Below, in pieces: positions 39,411 to 50,474 of a DNA stretch of 64,000 bases (positions are counted from its first letter, which is position 1; each line of letters opens with the position of its first letter). Origin of the DNA: Malurus cyaneus samueli (taxonomy: Eukaryota; Chordata; Aves; Passeriformes; Maluridae). The notes beneath the pieces were generated by a model. The model was given only the letters and a program-made list of their open reading frames with translations. It had not been told where the DNA came from and made no database searches. Where the stretch lies: contig CM019219.1 of assembly GCA_009741485.1 (NCBI GenBank), forward strand, positions 29,013,250-29,077,249, read 5' to 3'. A program made the translations under genes and the position numbers.

Positions 39411-41312
39411 ACAGAATTTGACAGATTCTGACAGATTTTGACAGATTCTGACAGATTCTGACAGATTTTAACAGATTCTGACAGATTTTAACAAATTCTG
39501 TCAGATTCTGACAGATTTTAACAGATTCTGTCAGATTCTGACAGATTTTAACAGATTCTGTCAGATTCTGACAGAATTTGACAGATTCTGACAGATTTTA
39601 ACAGATTTTAACAGATTCTGACAGATTCTGTCAGATTTTAACAGATTCTGTCAGATTCTGTCAGATTCTGTCAGATTTTGACAGATTTTAACAGATTCTG
39701 ACAGATTTTAACAGATTCTGTCAGATTCTGACAGATTTTAACAGATTCTGTCAGATTCTGTCAGATTTTAACAGATTCTGTCAGATTCTGACAGATTTTA
39801 ACAGATTCTGTCAGATTCTGTCAGATTTTAACAGATTTTAACAGATTCTGACAGATTTAACAGATTTTAACAGATTCTGACAGATTCTAACAGATTTTAA
39901 CAGATTCTGACAGATTCTGACAGATTTTAACAGATTCTTGTAACAGATTCTGACAGATTTTAACAGATTCTGCAGATTCTGCAGATTTTGACAGATTTTA
40001 ACAGATTCTGTCAGATTTCTGTCAGATTTTAACAGATTCTGTCAGATTCTGCATTTTAACAGATTCTGTCAGATTCTGACAGGATTTTAACAGATTCTGT
40101 CAGATTCTGACGATTTTAACAGATTCTGTCAGATTCTGACATATTTTAACAGATTTTTACAGATTCTGACAGATTTTAACAGATTCTGTCAGATTTTGAC
40201 AGATTTTAACAGATTCTGTCAGATTTTGACAGATTTTAACAGATTCTGTCAGATTTGACAGATTTTAACAGATTCTGACAGATTCTGACAGATTTTAACA
40301 GATTCTGTCAGATTCTGACAGATTTTAACAGATTCTGTCAGATTCTGACAGATTTTAACAGATTCTGTACAGATTCTGACAGATTTTAACAGATTCTGTC
40401 AGATTCTGACATTTTAACAGATTCTGTCAGATTCTGACATTTTAACAGATTCTGTCAGATTCTGACAGATTTTAACAGATTCTGTCAGATTCTGACAGAT
40501 TTTAACAGATTCTGTCAGATTCTGACAGATTTTAAACAGATTCTGTCAGATTCTGACAGATTTTAACAGATTCTGTCAGATTCTGACAGATTTTAACAGA
40601 TTCTGTCAGATTCTGACAGATTTGACAGATTCTGACAGATTTTAGACAGATTTTAACAGATTCTGACAGATTTCTGACAGATTTTAACAGATTCGTCAGA
40701 TTCTGACAGATTTTACCTGATAATCTATCTAGTTTTTAAGTTTTAATAGAATCTGTCAGAATCTGTTAAAATCTGACAGAATCTGACAGAATCTGACAGA
40801 ATCTGACAGAATCTGACAGAATCTGCAGAATCTGACAGAATCTGTCAAAATCTGACAGAATCTGACAGAATCTGACAGAATCTGACAGAATCTGACGAGA
40901 AATCTGACAGAATCTGACAGAATCTGTTAAAATCTGTCAGAATCTGATTCCGTCAGATTCTGACAGATTTTAACAGATTCTGACAGATTCTAACAGATTT
41001 TAACAGATTCTGACAGATTTTAACAGATTCTGTCAGATTCTGACAGATTTTGACAGATTCTGACAGATTTTAACAGATTCTGTCAGATTCTGACAGATTT
41101 TAACAGATTCTGTCAGATTCTGACAGATTTTAACAGATTCTGTCAGATTCTGACAGATTTTAACAGATTCTGACAGATTCTGACAGATTTTAACAGATTC
41201 TGACAGATTCTGACAGATTTTAACAGATTCTGTCAGATTCTGACAGATTTTACCTGATAATCTATCTAGTTTTTAAGTTTTAATAGAATCTGTCAGAATC
41301 TGTTAAAATCTG
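39411..41312. repeat. 10-bp-monomer satellite with internal inversions
   Basis: The array is built from 10-bp monomers of three main types: A acagattctg, B acagatttta and C tcagattctg. Over much of the array they alternate in the order B-A-C, giving a 30-bp higher-order unit. The plus-strand orientation holds from 39411 to about 40716. A 24-bp non-repeat spacer (cctgataatctatctag and following bases) comes next. The monomers are then inverted (agaatctgac type) from about 40741 to 40947, direct again from 40953 to about 41253, and followed by the same spacer and a short inverted stub ending near 41312. Scattered units have 1-2 bp indels. The array lies in the last CTNNA3 intron, and I do not recognise the family. 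Confidence 0.95.
40921..40979. repeat. Perfect 27-bp palindrome arms with 5-bp loop
   Basis: Arm 40921-40947 and arm 40953-40979 are exact reverse complements separated by ttccg. Pairing continues outward with only occasional mismatches, because the flanking arrays are themselves inverted. This is where inverted monomers switch back to direct orientation. It could extrude as a cruciform, and it is a likely deletion or inversion hotspot. Confidence 0.85.
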
Positions 41313-41930
41313 CGAATATGTCAGATTGTGGCAGATACAGTGAAACAGAAATTCTGACAGTGACAGCAGAGAGAGATTTCTTCCCAGAGAGGCAGCCAGA
41401 TCTGGACAGACATTGGTGAGTAGTGACAGAGCTGAGATTCTGAAAGATGTACACAGGTGTAGCTGGACACACAAGTGCAGACAGGCAATGACATGCATAG
41501 AGAAAGCTAAATATGTAACTAGAGATATGTGTGTATATATATATATATATGAATAGTTGGAGACAGATATTTGTAAGTATAGACAGAGATAATATTGAGA
41601 TAGAGACAGGTTTAGATGGATAGAGAGGTAAAGATACAGGTATAGCTGAGTACTGACAGAGACAGACATATAGAGAGGTAAGTATAGATGGATACAGATG
41701 GAGGCAGATACAGCCAAGAATAGACAGGGATAGGTGGAGATGGATGAAGATATAGAGGACAGGTATAGATTACTATACATAGGTATAGGGCTGGCTGGAG
41801 ACAGATACAGACACAGACAGCTCTAGATGGATACCATAGCCAGTGACAGCTAGAGACAGACAGAGCTAGTTATGGAGAGAGAGAGACCAAAATCCAGCTC
41901 AAGAGAGACAATATACAGAGAGACAGTGCC
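41313..41930. repeat. Degenerate GATAG/GACAG-rich right flank with a TA run
   Basis: The sequence is rich in agacagata, gatagagaca and ggtatag words without a fixed period, grading away from the satellite. It includes a TA dinucleotide run at 41534-41550. It mirrors the purine-rich decayed edge on the left side. A 166-codon minus-strand frame here (41280-41780) is a low-complexity Ser/Leu/Tyr-rich artefact. Confidence 0.7.
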
Positions 41931-42661
41931 CGACTGTGTGAGTGTGAACATTTCCTCAATAGAGTGGAAACTATGGGAAGGGTAGGAAGGTACCTGCTGG
42001 GAAGGGTTTCTTACCTGGTTTTTGTACCATTTTGTACCTGGAAATCATAATCCTGTGTGCTCCATGTAGTAACACATCACAGAACATGGAAATGTGAAGG
42101 CGTTTTATGGATGGCCCTCGTCAGGCCACGTTCATACATGTTCCATAAAATCACAAACTATTTGTTTTCTATGGCTAATGATACTTGGCTGTTATAGACC
42201 TCAAATAAAAGCAAAATCAAGAAATTCACTCAAGACTCAAGTCACCTTAGTCTTAATGTTACTTATTTCTGTAGAATCTGTAGAATGCCCTGCAGTATTT
42301 CCTTCTCACCTGGAGCTCCAACCCTGGAATATCTTTATTGCGTTCAGACACACACATGAGAATATTCCACACGTTTAAGCCAATGCACCAGCATTTTTAA
42401 GTGGGTCACAGTTCCTGAAACCAAACTACTTCAGACTAACAGTGATGACATATAAAGTGTTTTGAGAATTTAAAAAAAGCTGATTGCTGTTCCTTTGAAG
42501 CCTATGATGCTTCACTGTCATAGATTTTCTGTTAAGGAGGTGTTAGAAAAGAAAACAAGATTTGGAGTGCCACTGGAACAGGCTGCAAACACAGAAAAGC
42601 CCAACTCAAATGGAATGTGTAGTCTAACTAACAGAGTAACTGATGCCAGTTTTCTACTTAC
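41931..42661 (-). other. Last CTNNA3 intron, 5' part
   Basis: This is ordinary intronic sequence between the satellite flank and the donor site of the 45-codon exon. No exon-like segment was recognised. Confidence 0.6.
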
Positions 42662-42796
42662 AGCAGACATGATGAGCTCTCCACCAAGGTTCTGGATTTC
42701 TGCTTTAACCTGGCTGCAGATCTTGAGCTGATGGGAATACAGCTTGATTTGTTCTAGGTAGGCCAGTAAATCCTGTTTGCACGACTGGTCTGGGCA
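42662..42796 (-). CDS. CTNNA3: CTNNA3 penultimate coding exon (actin-binding domain)
   Basis: The exon encodes exactly 45 residues in phase 0 at both ends. It starts CPDQSCKQDLLAYLEQIK and continues YSHQLKICSQVKAEIQNL and GGELIMSA. This matches the conserved helix pair of the alpha-catenin F-actin-binding domain that precedes the terminal helix. YSHQLKICSQ is the alpha-T version, where CTNNA1 and CTNNA2 have YCHQLNICSK. The acceptor is ttcttttcag and the donor is gct|gtaagt, a strong consensus. It splices to LDSVTSL in the terminal exon across a 10.8-kb intron that contains the satellite. No stop, frameshift or missing conserved block is seen. Confidence 0.97.
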
Positions 42797-45707
42797 CTGA
42801 AAAGAACAATAAAGAAAGCCTTCTTGAAACTGGTGCTTCAAAATGTCTGAGGAATTAACACTGCAGCTTCACTGTGGAGTATTCCAGTTGTACACTCCTG
42901 GAGCCTTGCTTTTCACTGCTGCTGCATTAGCCTGCAAAATTCACTCCTCTTGGGAACCTTTCTAATGCAATAGCTGGAAGCTCAGATTAAGCCAAAAATT
43001 ACCTCCATGCACTTAGTGTTTAATACTTCTGTGCTTGCCTTAGCAGTATTTCTATACACATCCTTTAATGTACTTACTTCTCCTTCAAGTCCTATGAGGT
43101 CATGATGTCTGGTTAGGAAGATACCTCCATTGACACTGATGGGGGTAATATAAGGATTTTGTGGGCAGTGTAAACAAATACATGCAGAGACACATTAACA
43201 TTTATGCTGTATCTCATAATATGATCTGTGAGTGTTTTTTGTATTCCATCCAGAGTTAGTTTATTCAATTTAATCTGCAGATCTTCTCTAGCAGTGGGAA
43301 CAGCAAAGTAAGAAAATACCTTTACCGAAAGCTCACTGATTTTAGTATTTTTAAAAACACAGATTTATTTTTTAAGAATAAGAATAGCATCTTCCTAACC
43401 TCACGTTTGTGAACTCCCAAAATTAGTGGACTACTTGGAGTGCAGTGTTGCTCTGTGGGTACCAGGCCAGAGACCAAAGCTGGGTATGGATTTGTTCTAA
43501 GGCTGATTTTCCTTACTCTGGCAGCATAAAGGGATCTTCAGGGGAAGGATGAGCCCCTGTTGTGCTCACCCAGCTGTAAAGAGTGAGAGTGAGAAATGAA
43601 GCAGTAGATCCCTGCAGGCTTTCAGACACTTGGGTGTACGCACATGCTAACTACAGCCCCTTTCTTTCCACAGAAAGGCTCAGCTTTGCATACCGAAAAA
43701 GCAGAGACATCCCCACCACCTGCACACTGCCAACAATCACCTGTGGTTTTGCTGAAACTTCTGGTCCTACAGAGTTGTGGTCAATGGATTTAAATCCAAA
43801 AACCTGTCAGGACTCAGAAAAAGCACCAATTCTACTGAACTCCCAAAACAGTTCAGCTCCTGGCTTTGCTGAGGAACAGTACAGGTTTAAAGGGGCTGGT
43901 GTGACAATTCTGTTCTCCATGGCTTTGCAATGATCTTTGGTTAAGCAAGTTCATGCTTCAGACTTGGCCAAAGCTGAGAGTAAATAAGGATGGTCAGAGT
44001 GTACAATTTTAAATTAATCAATACAAGTTAATATCAGTCCTTACCTCATGTTTTCAACTTCCATTGTTGGTTCCTGTGAGCACAGTTTCGAATAAAACCA
44101 GAAGACTTTCTGGCATGTTCTCCATGTGTGATGTTTTCAGAATGCTAGCACATTATGGAAAATTGTCCTGAAACAAGTCTTTGTTTCTTTCTTACCAAGC
44201 ATTCCTTTAAGAACTACCCAAATCAGTATTTATGTAATGGTATCTCAGTGACTGTTTAGAATAATAAAAGAACTACACGTCTAGTCAAACACCATATATA
44301 ATCCCTTAAAGCATCAGAACCAATTATTTCAAGATGGTATTGTCATCTCTACCTGCCAAACTGTCAACCCTTCCCTCCATCTGTCCCGATGTACATCTGT
44401 TTGGGTTTTTCTGTTTTATCTGCACTTTTGGTTTTAGTAATATAAAAATTGCTTGTAATATAAAATTGCATTTAAAATACAAGCAGCACCTGTAAGTAGT
44501 GAGTGTCCTTCAGGTGGCTCCCAGGTATCAGCTGTGTGCAAGCCCTGAGCCCAGACAAATGGACAGAGTTGGAGTAAATTCAGTACAAGGGTTCCAATAA
44601 CCTGAATGATGTCACATTTCCCAGCAGCTCTGAGGGGACACACCCATTTATCACCACTAATGGTTCATGAATGGCTTTTCCTCACACTGATTTGCTCACG
44701 TTCCTAGACTGGAGCCACTGTAATAATATAGCTGGAATCTTTCTTTCCTAAAAGAAATATTTCAGTGACAGTGGATTCCCTGTCCTAAGACCAGCATGAA
44801 TTTATGACTCTTACTCATCTTCGGCTTTGCTATCACATCATTTTCTACAATATATGAGTGATAGGTTTGAATTTTAATCTTTAACAGATAAAATCTTGCA
44901 AGGAGCTATTGTCCAATGCTGGAAGAACATCTGTCAAGATCAGGAATGGAGAGTCCAGACATTTTACCTATTTTTTCCATAAATCTGATCTGAACTATAT
45001 AGATGCAAAACAGAAATGCTTTGTCCTATTATCTGGAATTCAGGGAAACAACCTGACAACCAGCAACAGACTGGTGGTGCTTCCTAGACAGTAGAAAAGC
45101 CCTGACTGGAGAGTGAAGGGAAGAGAGAGCTCGAGGGTGTGCAAAGAGTGAGTGCTGCACTGCCCTGAAAGGCAGCCACAAAGGAAAGGAATGTGTCACA
45201 TGTGCCACTTGCCCACAGCCATTTCCCTGCTCTCCTCTGCTGCTGCTGCATGGCCAGTAAGTGACCAAGCAGCTGCATCATACTCAGCTGCCAGTTGGGG
45301 TTAAAATAGCAAAACTGCTTTTTATAAACCTATTTCTATACTAGCATATATATTAGTATACATATTTATATTAAAGCAGCTATGGCTATATATACATTTA
45401 AAATAAGTATACACAGACACATTCATATATACTGTATGTCCAAAATATTGCACTCCTACCTGAAGAGAGCTCAGAAACATTCACACGTGTAGATCAGTGT
45501 AGGTACCTAGACATTATGATACAGGTACACACCATTCCAGCCTGCATATGAACAGCCCCACTGAGAGCAATGGAGAAGAGAATCCCCACGAGGTTCAGCC
45601 AGGCTCTGTATCCAGAGGTGGGCAATCAGGCAGCTCTCCAAGTGTCAGGAGCAGTTGTGTAAATGCCCTTGGAGGTGTGGGGTGTGAGTGGCAGTGCAGG
45701 GACCCAC
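42797..45707 (-). other. CTNNA3 intron, 2.9 kb
   Basis: The intron lies between the 45-codon and 35-codon exons. No nested gene was recognised. A 116-codon plus-strand frame (43583-43933) has no recognised domain and is probably chance. TA-rich sequence at 45.33-45.44 kb sits near the 5' end of the intron. Confidence 0.7.
45340..45440. repeat. TA-rich low-complexity tract
   Basis: The tract has interspersed TATATA and TATACA words (for example agcatatatattag and ctatatatacattt) without a fixed period. It is an intronic low-complexity sequence. Confidence 0.6.
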
Positions 45708-45813
45708 CTGGTCAGCGATGAGCCGTGCCAGGACGTCCATCCGCGAGCCCGACTCCGAGATCATCTTGGCTGCGTTGATGACGTCGGACGTGTGCTTCAG
45801 TGGGCCTCTCCCC
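45708..45813 (-). CDS. CTNNA3: CTNNA3 coding exon, GRGPLKHTSDV segment
   Basis: This 106-bp exon contributes the last base of a split Arg codon followed by 35 codons. The sequence begins GRGPLKHTSDVINAAKMISE and ends SGSRMDVLARLIADQ. It corresponds to the GKGPLKHT...ARQIANQ segment of alpha-T-catenin in the actin-binding domain. Met-Ile-Ser-Glu-Ser and MDVLAR are CTNNA3-specific. The acceptor is tttgctctgaag and the donor is cag|gtgggt. It enters in phase 2 and leaves in phase 0, fitting the next exon exactly. Base use is unusual: about 11 CpGs in roughly 85 bp, far above the neighbouring exons and introns. The preceding exon (ending MTDFTR) was not found to the right. Confidence 0.95.
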
Positions 45814-47497
45814 CTTCAGAGCAAACACAGAAACAGAATAAACCACAGCCATGCAAACTGGGTGCAGAACAATTCCATTAAACAGAGCAATTAATCCATA
45901 CACAAGTGACAGTCATTAAATCCCCCCCAACTGTTTTGTTTTCAGGTCCCACAAATTGGTATTGTTTGACATCACCTGGATGCAGTAGTACCAGAAAGAT
46001 GTCACACAGTTTCTTCCTACTGAAAGCACAACCCATGCCAAATCCTGGTTTTAAGAAAATTCTTGGGCAGTTTGCTTTTCCCAGGCTTATAGAAAGAAAG
46101 CCCTTTCCCTTCCATGAATTTTCTAGTATTATGTTAAAAGGAAGTTCAGCACAGTGGTGCATTCAGAGTCTCATTATTAGTATCTGGTAAGAAAAATAGT
46201 GGGGTTGATTTGGTTGGGTTTTTTAAATTTAATTGGTGCACCCAAGGACAAACAGAGATGTATGACAGGGCTGCAAATCAGCTTACACCTGCCACTCAGA
46301 ACACACGTGTCATATCTGAAAAATACTATTTCAGACTTTTAGAATTTCAACATAGGGAAACAGTCATGTTCTTGTGAACAGTCTGCCAAAAAGTCAGCCT
46401 GTTTGTTTGTCTGCCCCCCTCCCAAGCCTACAAAGCTTCTTTAATTACAGGAGAATGTTTCTGGGAACTAAGAAGTAAAATGTGAATACTTAAGAAGTAT
46501 GACAACCATTCTCTTCACATTTGCTTGAACCTCAGCCTCTTTAAAGCAGAAACACTTGAGCTAGAGTCAACACTTAATTGTACTTCACGTATGTGTGAAG
46601 TGAGCAATGCCACTGAACTCAGCTTTACCTTCCAACATCTTTGACAGGAATACTTTCAGTTTTACCATGTATTTAATTCCCAAAGGCCCCATATCAATTT
46701 ACAAGTTCTGCATTGGACTAAGGAAGCAAACAACATGAAAAAAATTAATGCAACTCTTTGTTCAAATGAGAAGACCCTTTTCTGCACCATCAGTATGGTT
46801 TTGTGTGTAAAGATTTTAACTGGGATGTAAGTAAACTCATTTAGCCTAAAATACGGCAGTATGGCCCTGTACAAACACTGTAGTCAGAAAATGACAGTGA
46901 AAACACAACATAGCAGATGATGTTTAATCTCTTTTTGGTTAATCACATTGCTTAGCAAAGAACTATTAATGCTTGGTGAACAGCATACTTTATTAATTAC
47001 AGCTCCTTATTCCCAGCTTTGGAAGCCCTCATTTAGAACCTAGAATCAGGTATTGTACACACCATTTCTCTACAGAAAGGCACCTTCTTGTTATGGCAAA
47101 CCTACTCAGCAGATCGATCAGTTTGTGAAAGAACAGTGGTGCATGTGGGGAATGAATTTGCAGATGCAATCCCCTTGATCAAGGATTAAGTTATTGAACC
47201 CTCACCATATCTTTCATTCATCTTTCCTGGTATTTTCCCTTGCAATCCTTTGTTGCACAAGCCAGTTCTCAGGAGTGCATGCTGACCCTTCCCACCATTC
47301 CAGGGTGCTGTTCATTGCTATCTGAACTGCAGCACTTGCAAAGGCCAGAGCTGTGGCAGGCACCCACAGGTGAGGACACCCTTAGGTGCTCCCCAGACCA
47401 GGAGCAGCCCAGGCCAACCCAGGCACCAGCCAAACCACACCAAAGGTGAGCACAGGATTAAAACAGCCAGGAAAGGAGAGATGGCATCAACAGTTAC
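45814..47497 (-). other. CTNNA3 intron upstream of the 35-codon exon
   Basis: This is intronic DNA with no recognised gene. Short mirrored frames at 45.88-46.19 kb show no family similarity. Confidence 0.6.
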
Positions 47498-47606
47498 CTT
47501 TCTGCGAACATAATTCCTATATCAGCAGCAGCTTTGCTGACATTTGAAGGTGGCTGAGTATTTTGAGGGTAAAATTCTCCAGCAATTTCCTTGTACCCTG
47601 AGACAT
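47498..47606 (-). other. Exon-like segment, unidentified
   Basis: A 109-bp segment is bounded on the minus strand by a strong acceptor (a long T-rich tract, then cattctcattag) and a donor (gaaag|gtaact). It is fully open in one frame: 35 whole codons starting VSGYKEIAGEFYPQ and ending AADIGIMFAE, plus a split codon at each end. I recognise no family, and it is not the expected MTDFTR exon of CTNNA3. Its donor phase is 2, which matches the acceptor of the CTNNA3 exon 1.7 kb downstream. Its acceptor phase does not suit insertion after MTDFTR. It could be an alternative 5' exon, part of a nested transcript, or chance. Confidence 0.3.
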
Positions 47607-50474
47607 CTAATGAGAATGAAACAATTCAACCAAAAAAAATAAAAAATACTTCAAACAAATGAAAATGAAGTATTACTTTTCACCACAAGCACAGCCACCA
47701 TGAGAGCCACTAGAGGAACACTCAACAATGACTGCTTTGGAGAATTCTACTCCACTTTCCACCCACTGCACCAATAGTTCAAGTTCTCCACTACAGTCCC
47801 TAGGAAATGTGGGGTGTGATGCTTCTGTGCTGCCAGCCTTGAAATAAATGTGAAATACTCAGGAATGCCTCAGCCTTGTGTTAGAAAGTGCTGAAACCTC
47901 AGCACATTAAGGAACAGGAACAAAGAGGGCGCCTTTGCTACACAACCAAGAACTATCTGTTCTTTTTTGTCTACCTTCATGTAAGATCCAGAGCCTCTGA
48001 CACAAAGCACAGGCAGAGCTGCCTTGGGGTATGGCATAATGAGCCACTGGTCCCAGTTTATGACACAGGGAAATTCTGGGAAACCTGATCATTGGCCAAA
48101 CAGAAGTAACAGAGAGAAAACCCAAAAAGCCCAACACAGGATGCTAGTTCAACTGCAAATGCTACATTAGGACACAAGTAATCTACTGCTCAGAGAGTCT
48201 CTAGAGTATTTCTGTGCAAAGCCAGAGGGGTTATTGCAGAGGGTCAGTCTAAACAGCAGATACCACAGCCAGGCACACAGGTAATACCCTAAACAAAGCT
48301 TTCCTGCTGCTCTCCTGTTCTGGTGAGACTGCAGCTGCAGCTCTGTGTGGGTTTCCATGAGGGTGGGATAAGTTCCTTCCCCTGCCGAGGGCTCTTCAGC
48401 ACTATCATTTTAACGGCTGAAATTTACCCAAGAACTTTAATGGGGTTTGGTGAGTAACCATCACATTCAATACACACTGCCTTCTAAGGGTACCGGTGCA
48501 GCTGTGCACTTCCTGAATTCCCACTCTGCCTGATTTAGCACCAAATCAGCAGATTCAGAATGCCACTAACTCAGATTAACTCCCTGAATCCAGATGTTAG
48601 AGACACAAAAAGTCCATTAAATCATCTAGGTTGTTTTCCCCAGCCACTGCACAGCTTCCTACCAGTTTTATGTGCACTTGCATTTTTTTCTGGCAAGTCT
48701 GAAGTAGGAAAAAACATTTTGCTTGAAAGGCTGTTTCCCTGAGCTATCCACCTCACTCTCTGGAATGCTTTCCCAGATATTTCACTTGGGTTTCTCTCTG
48801 TATCATTGTAACAGCATCCCTTTCCTTCACAGACCTAGCCCCTGATCCTTCTCCACCACATGCTGAAGCATCTCAAATTATGGTGGATAGTGCAGACCTG
48901 CACACAATAGATCATGCACCTACAGCTGCTACAGAAATAAATATAAAAAACCTTTCCACCATGTACCATCTTGGGGTCAAAAACATCATAAAGGGTGGTA
49001 AAGGAGTCTCCTTTGTGGAGTCTTCTACCTTTTCCCTAAAGAAATTCTAATTTCTCTGCTACAGAAACCATGTAATTTTTTAAAAAACTTTTTTTCTCAA
49101 GTCAGCTTTAATCTGACAACTTTTTCCCTGCTTCCAGTCTCTACTGTTTAAGGCCAAAGTTCATTTCACACATTCAGTTTTACTGAGCTCGTAACTTAGA
49201 TGTAATAGACTCTGGATTCATTTCATGGAAGATCTAATACATCTATTTTCCTCACACGTCACTATTTCCAAGCATAAAGCCTTACTGAGTAAGGCTGAGA
49301 GTAAGCTGATAACGCATTCAAGGCTATGAGAAACAAAGAGAAGACACAAAGTAATGTATTTACAAGTAATTATCTCTCCCCAAAGGAGTGATGGATTGTT
49401 ACAGGAACTCAAATCACCTGCTCTATCCAACAAGGAAACTGGGAATAGCCCATAAATAATATAGAGAGAGGCATCCAGCTCAGTCTAACAAGAAGGAAAA
49501 TGGATTTTGTACAAGGAAAGCATGCTAGAGTATCTCCACAAAGGTATAGGAGACAAAAACTCCAAAACCTCACCTCAATGCTTCTTGAAAGGTACAATGC
49601 TAGGAGGAAAGAAGGTGGACTGTGTTAATTAGTACAACACCAAGGATTTTGGGTAATTGTGAAAGAGAACCCAAAGCCTCTCAAATCTAATTCTTGCTCC
49701 AAGCTTGAACCAACACAAGAGCAACTCCATCCCTGTTGGCCTAAACTTACCCCAGTGATTAGCAGCCAAGGTGACAAACGCTACTTCAGGGGTGGCTTTG
49801 TCCTGAGAAAAGTGCGTTCCTTAGACTGCTGTGTAAAGCACAGCCCTTACCCTCCTCACAGAAAGATCCTCCTACAAGTAATAATTACCTTTTACAGACA
49901 CTGTTGTAGCTAGTTCATTCAGCTGTCAACACATTCCCAGGTACCATGTGTACCGCTGCAGTTCTTCCCCAAACACACCGAGTGTTTCTCCTTTTTTCTG
50001 CCTCCCACTGCTGCTCTGCAAAACCCTTTAGTACTGGCATGGTAGGAAATCTGGATTCCAGTCACACAGTCTGATCTCTATTCCATGAGCTGTTTCTGAG
50101 GTTTGTTTTTTCTTTTATTAATCCAGTGATTGTGTGCAGTCCTGGGAGCAGGGATAAGGAAGCAGGATTCACACCTTGCTCATTACAAATGCTCTAAACT
50201 GACTGAATGAATCATTTTTTCCTGTCCATCACTCTGCCTGCCCCTCCCAACTGAATGTGCACAGTTTTAGATGAAATCTGTGAAGGGCTTGATGTTCAAG
50301 GATGAAAAATTACTCTTTATAAAATCAAGGCTATAAACAAAAATCCCTCTTATTACAGCTGGCTGCACATCTCTATCAGCTACACCTACACAAACAGGAG
50401 GCAGCAAAGCTCCTCAGGAGATCCACATGGGGAAAAGATTATTGGAGATTGTACAGGTGGATCTCAAAACTCAC
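47607..50474 (-). other. Presumed CTNNA3 intron, no gene seen
   Basis: The sequence is ordinary AT-rich non-coding DNA with no supportable gene or repeat. A T-rich tract directly upstream of 47606 on the minus strand forms the polypyrimidine tract of the exon-like segment. Confidence 0.55.

Noticed and set aside
39411..41312. CRISPR array
   Set aside because: There are no unique spacers between repeats. It is a continuous 10-bp tandem satellite in a vertebrate intron.
41280..41780. 166-codon minus-strand Ser/Leu/Tyr-rich frame
   Set aside because: It arises from degenerate GATAG/GACAG repeat sequence next to the satellite. It is low complexity with no family similarity.
47498..47606. The CTNNA3 exon that normally precedes GKGPLKHT
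   Set aside because: The peptide lacks the WDD, MCMIMMEM and DFTR blocks of that exon, and its acceptor phase does not fit an insertion after it. It is kept only as an unidentified exon-like segment.
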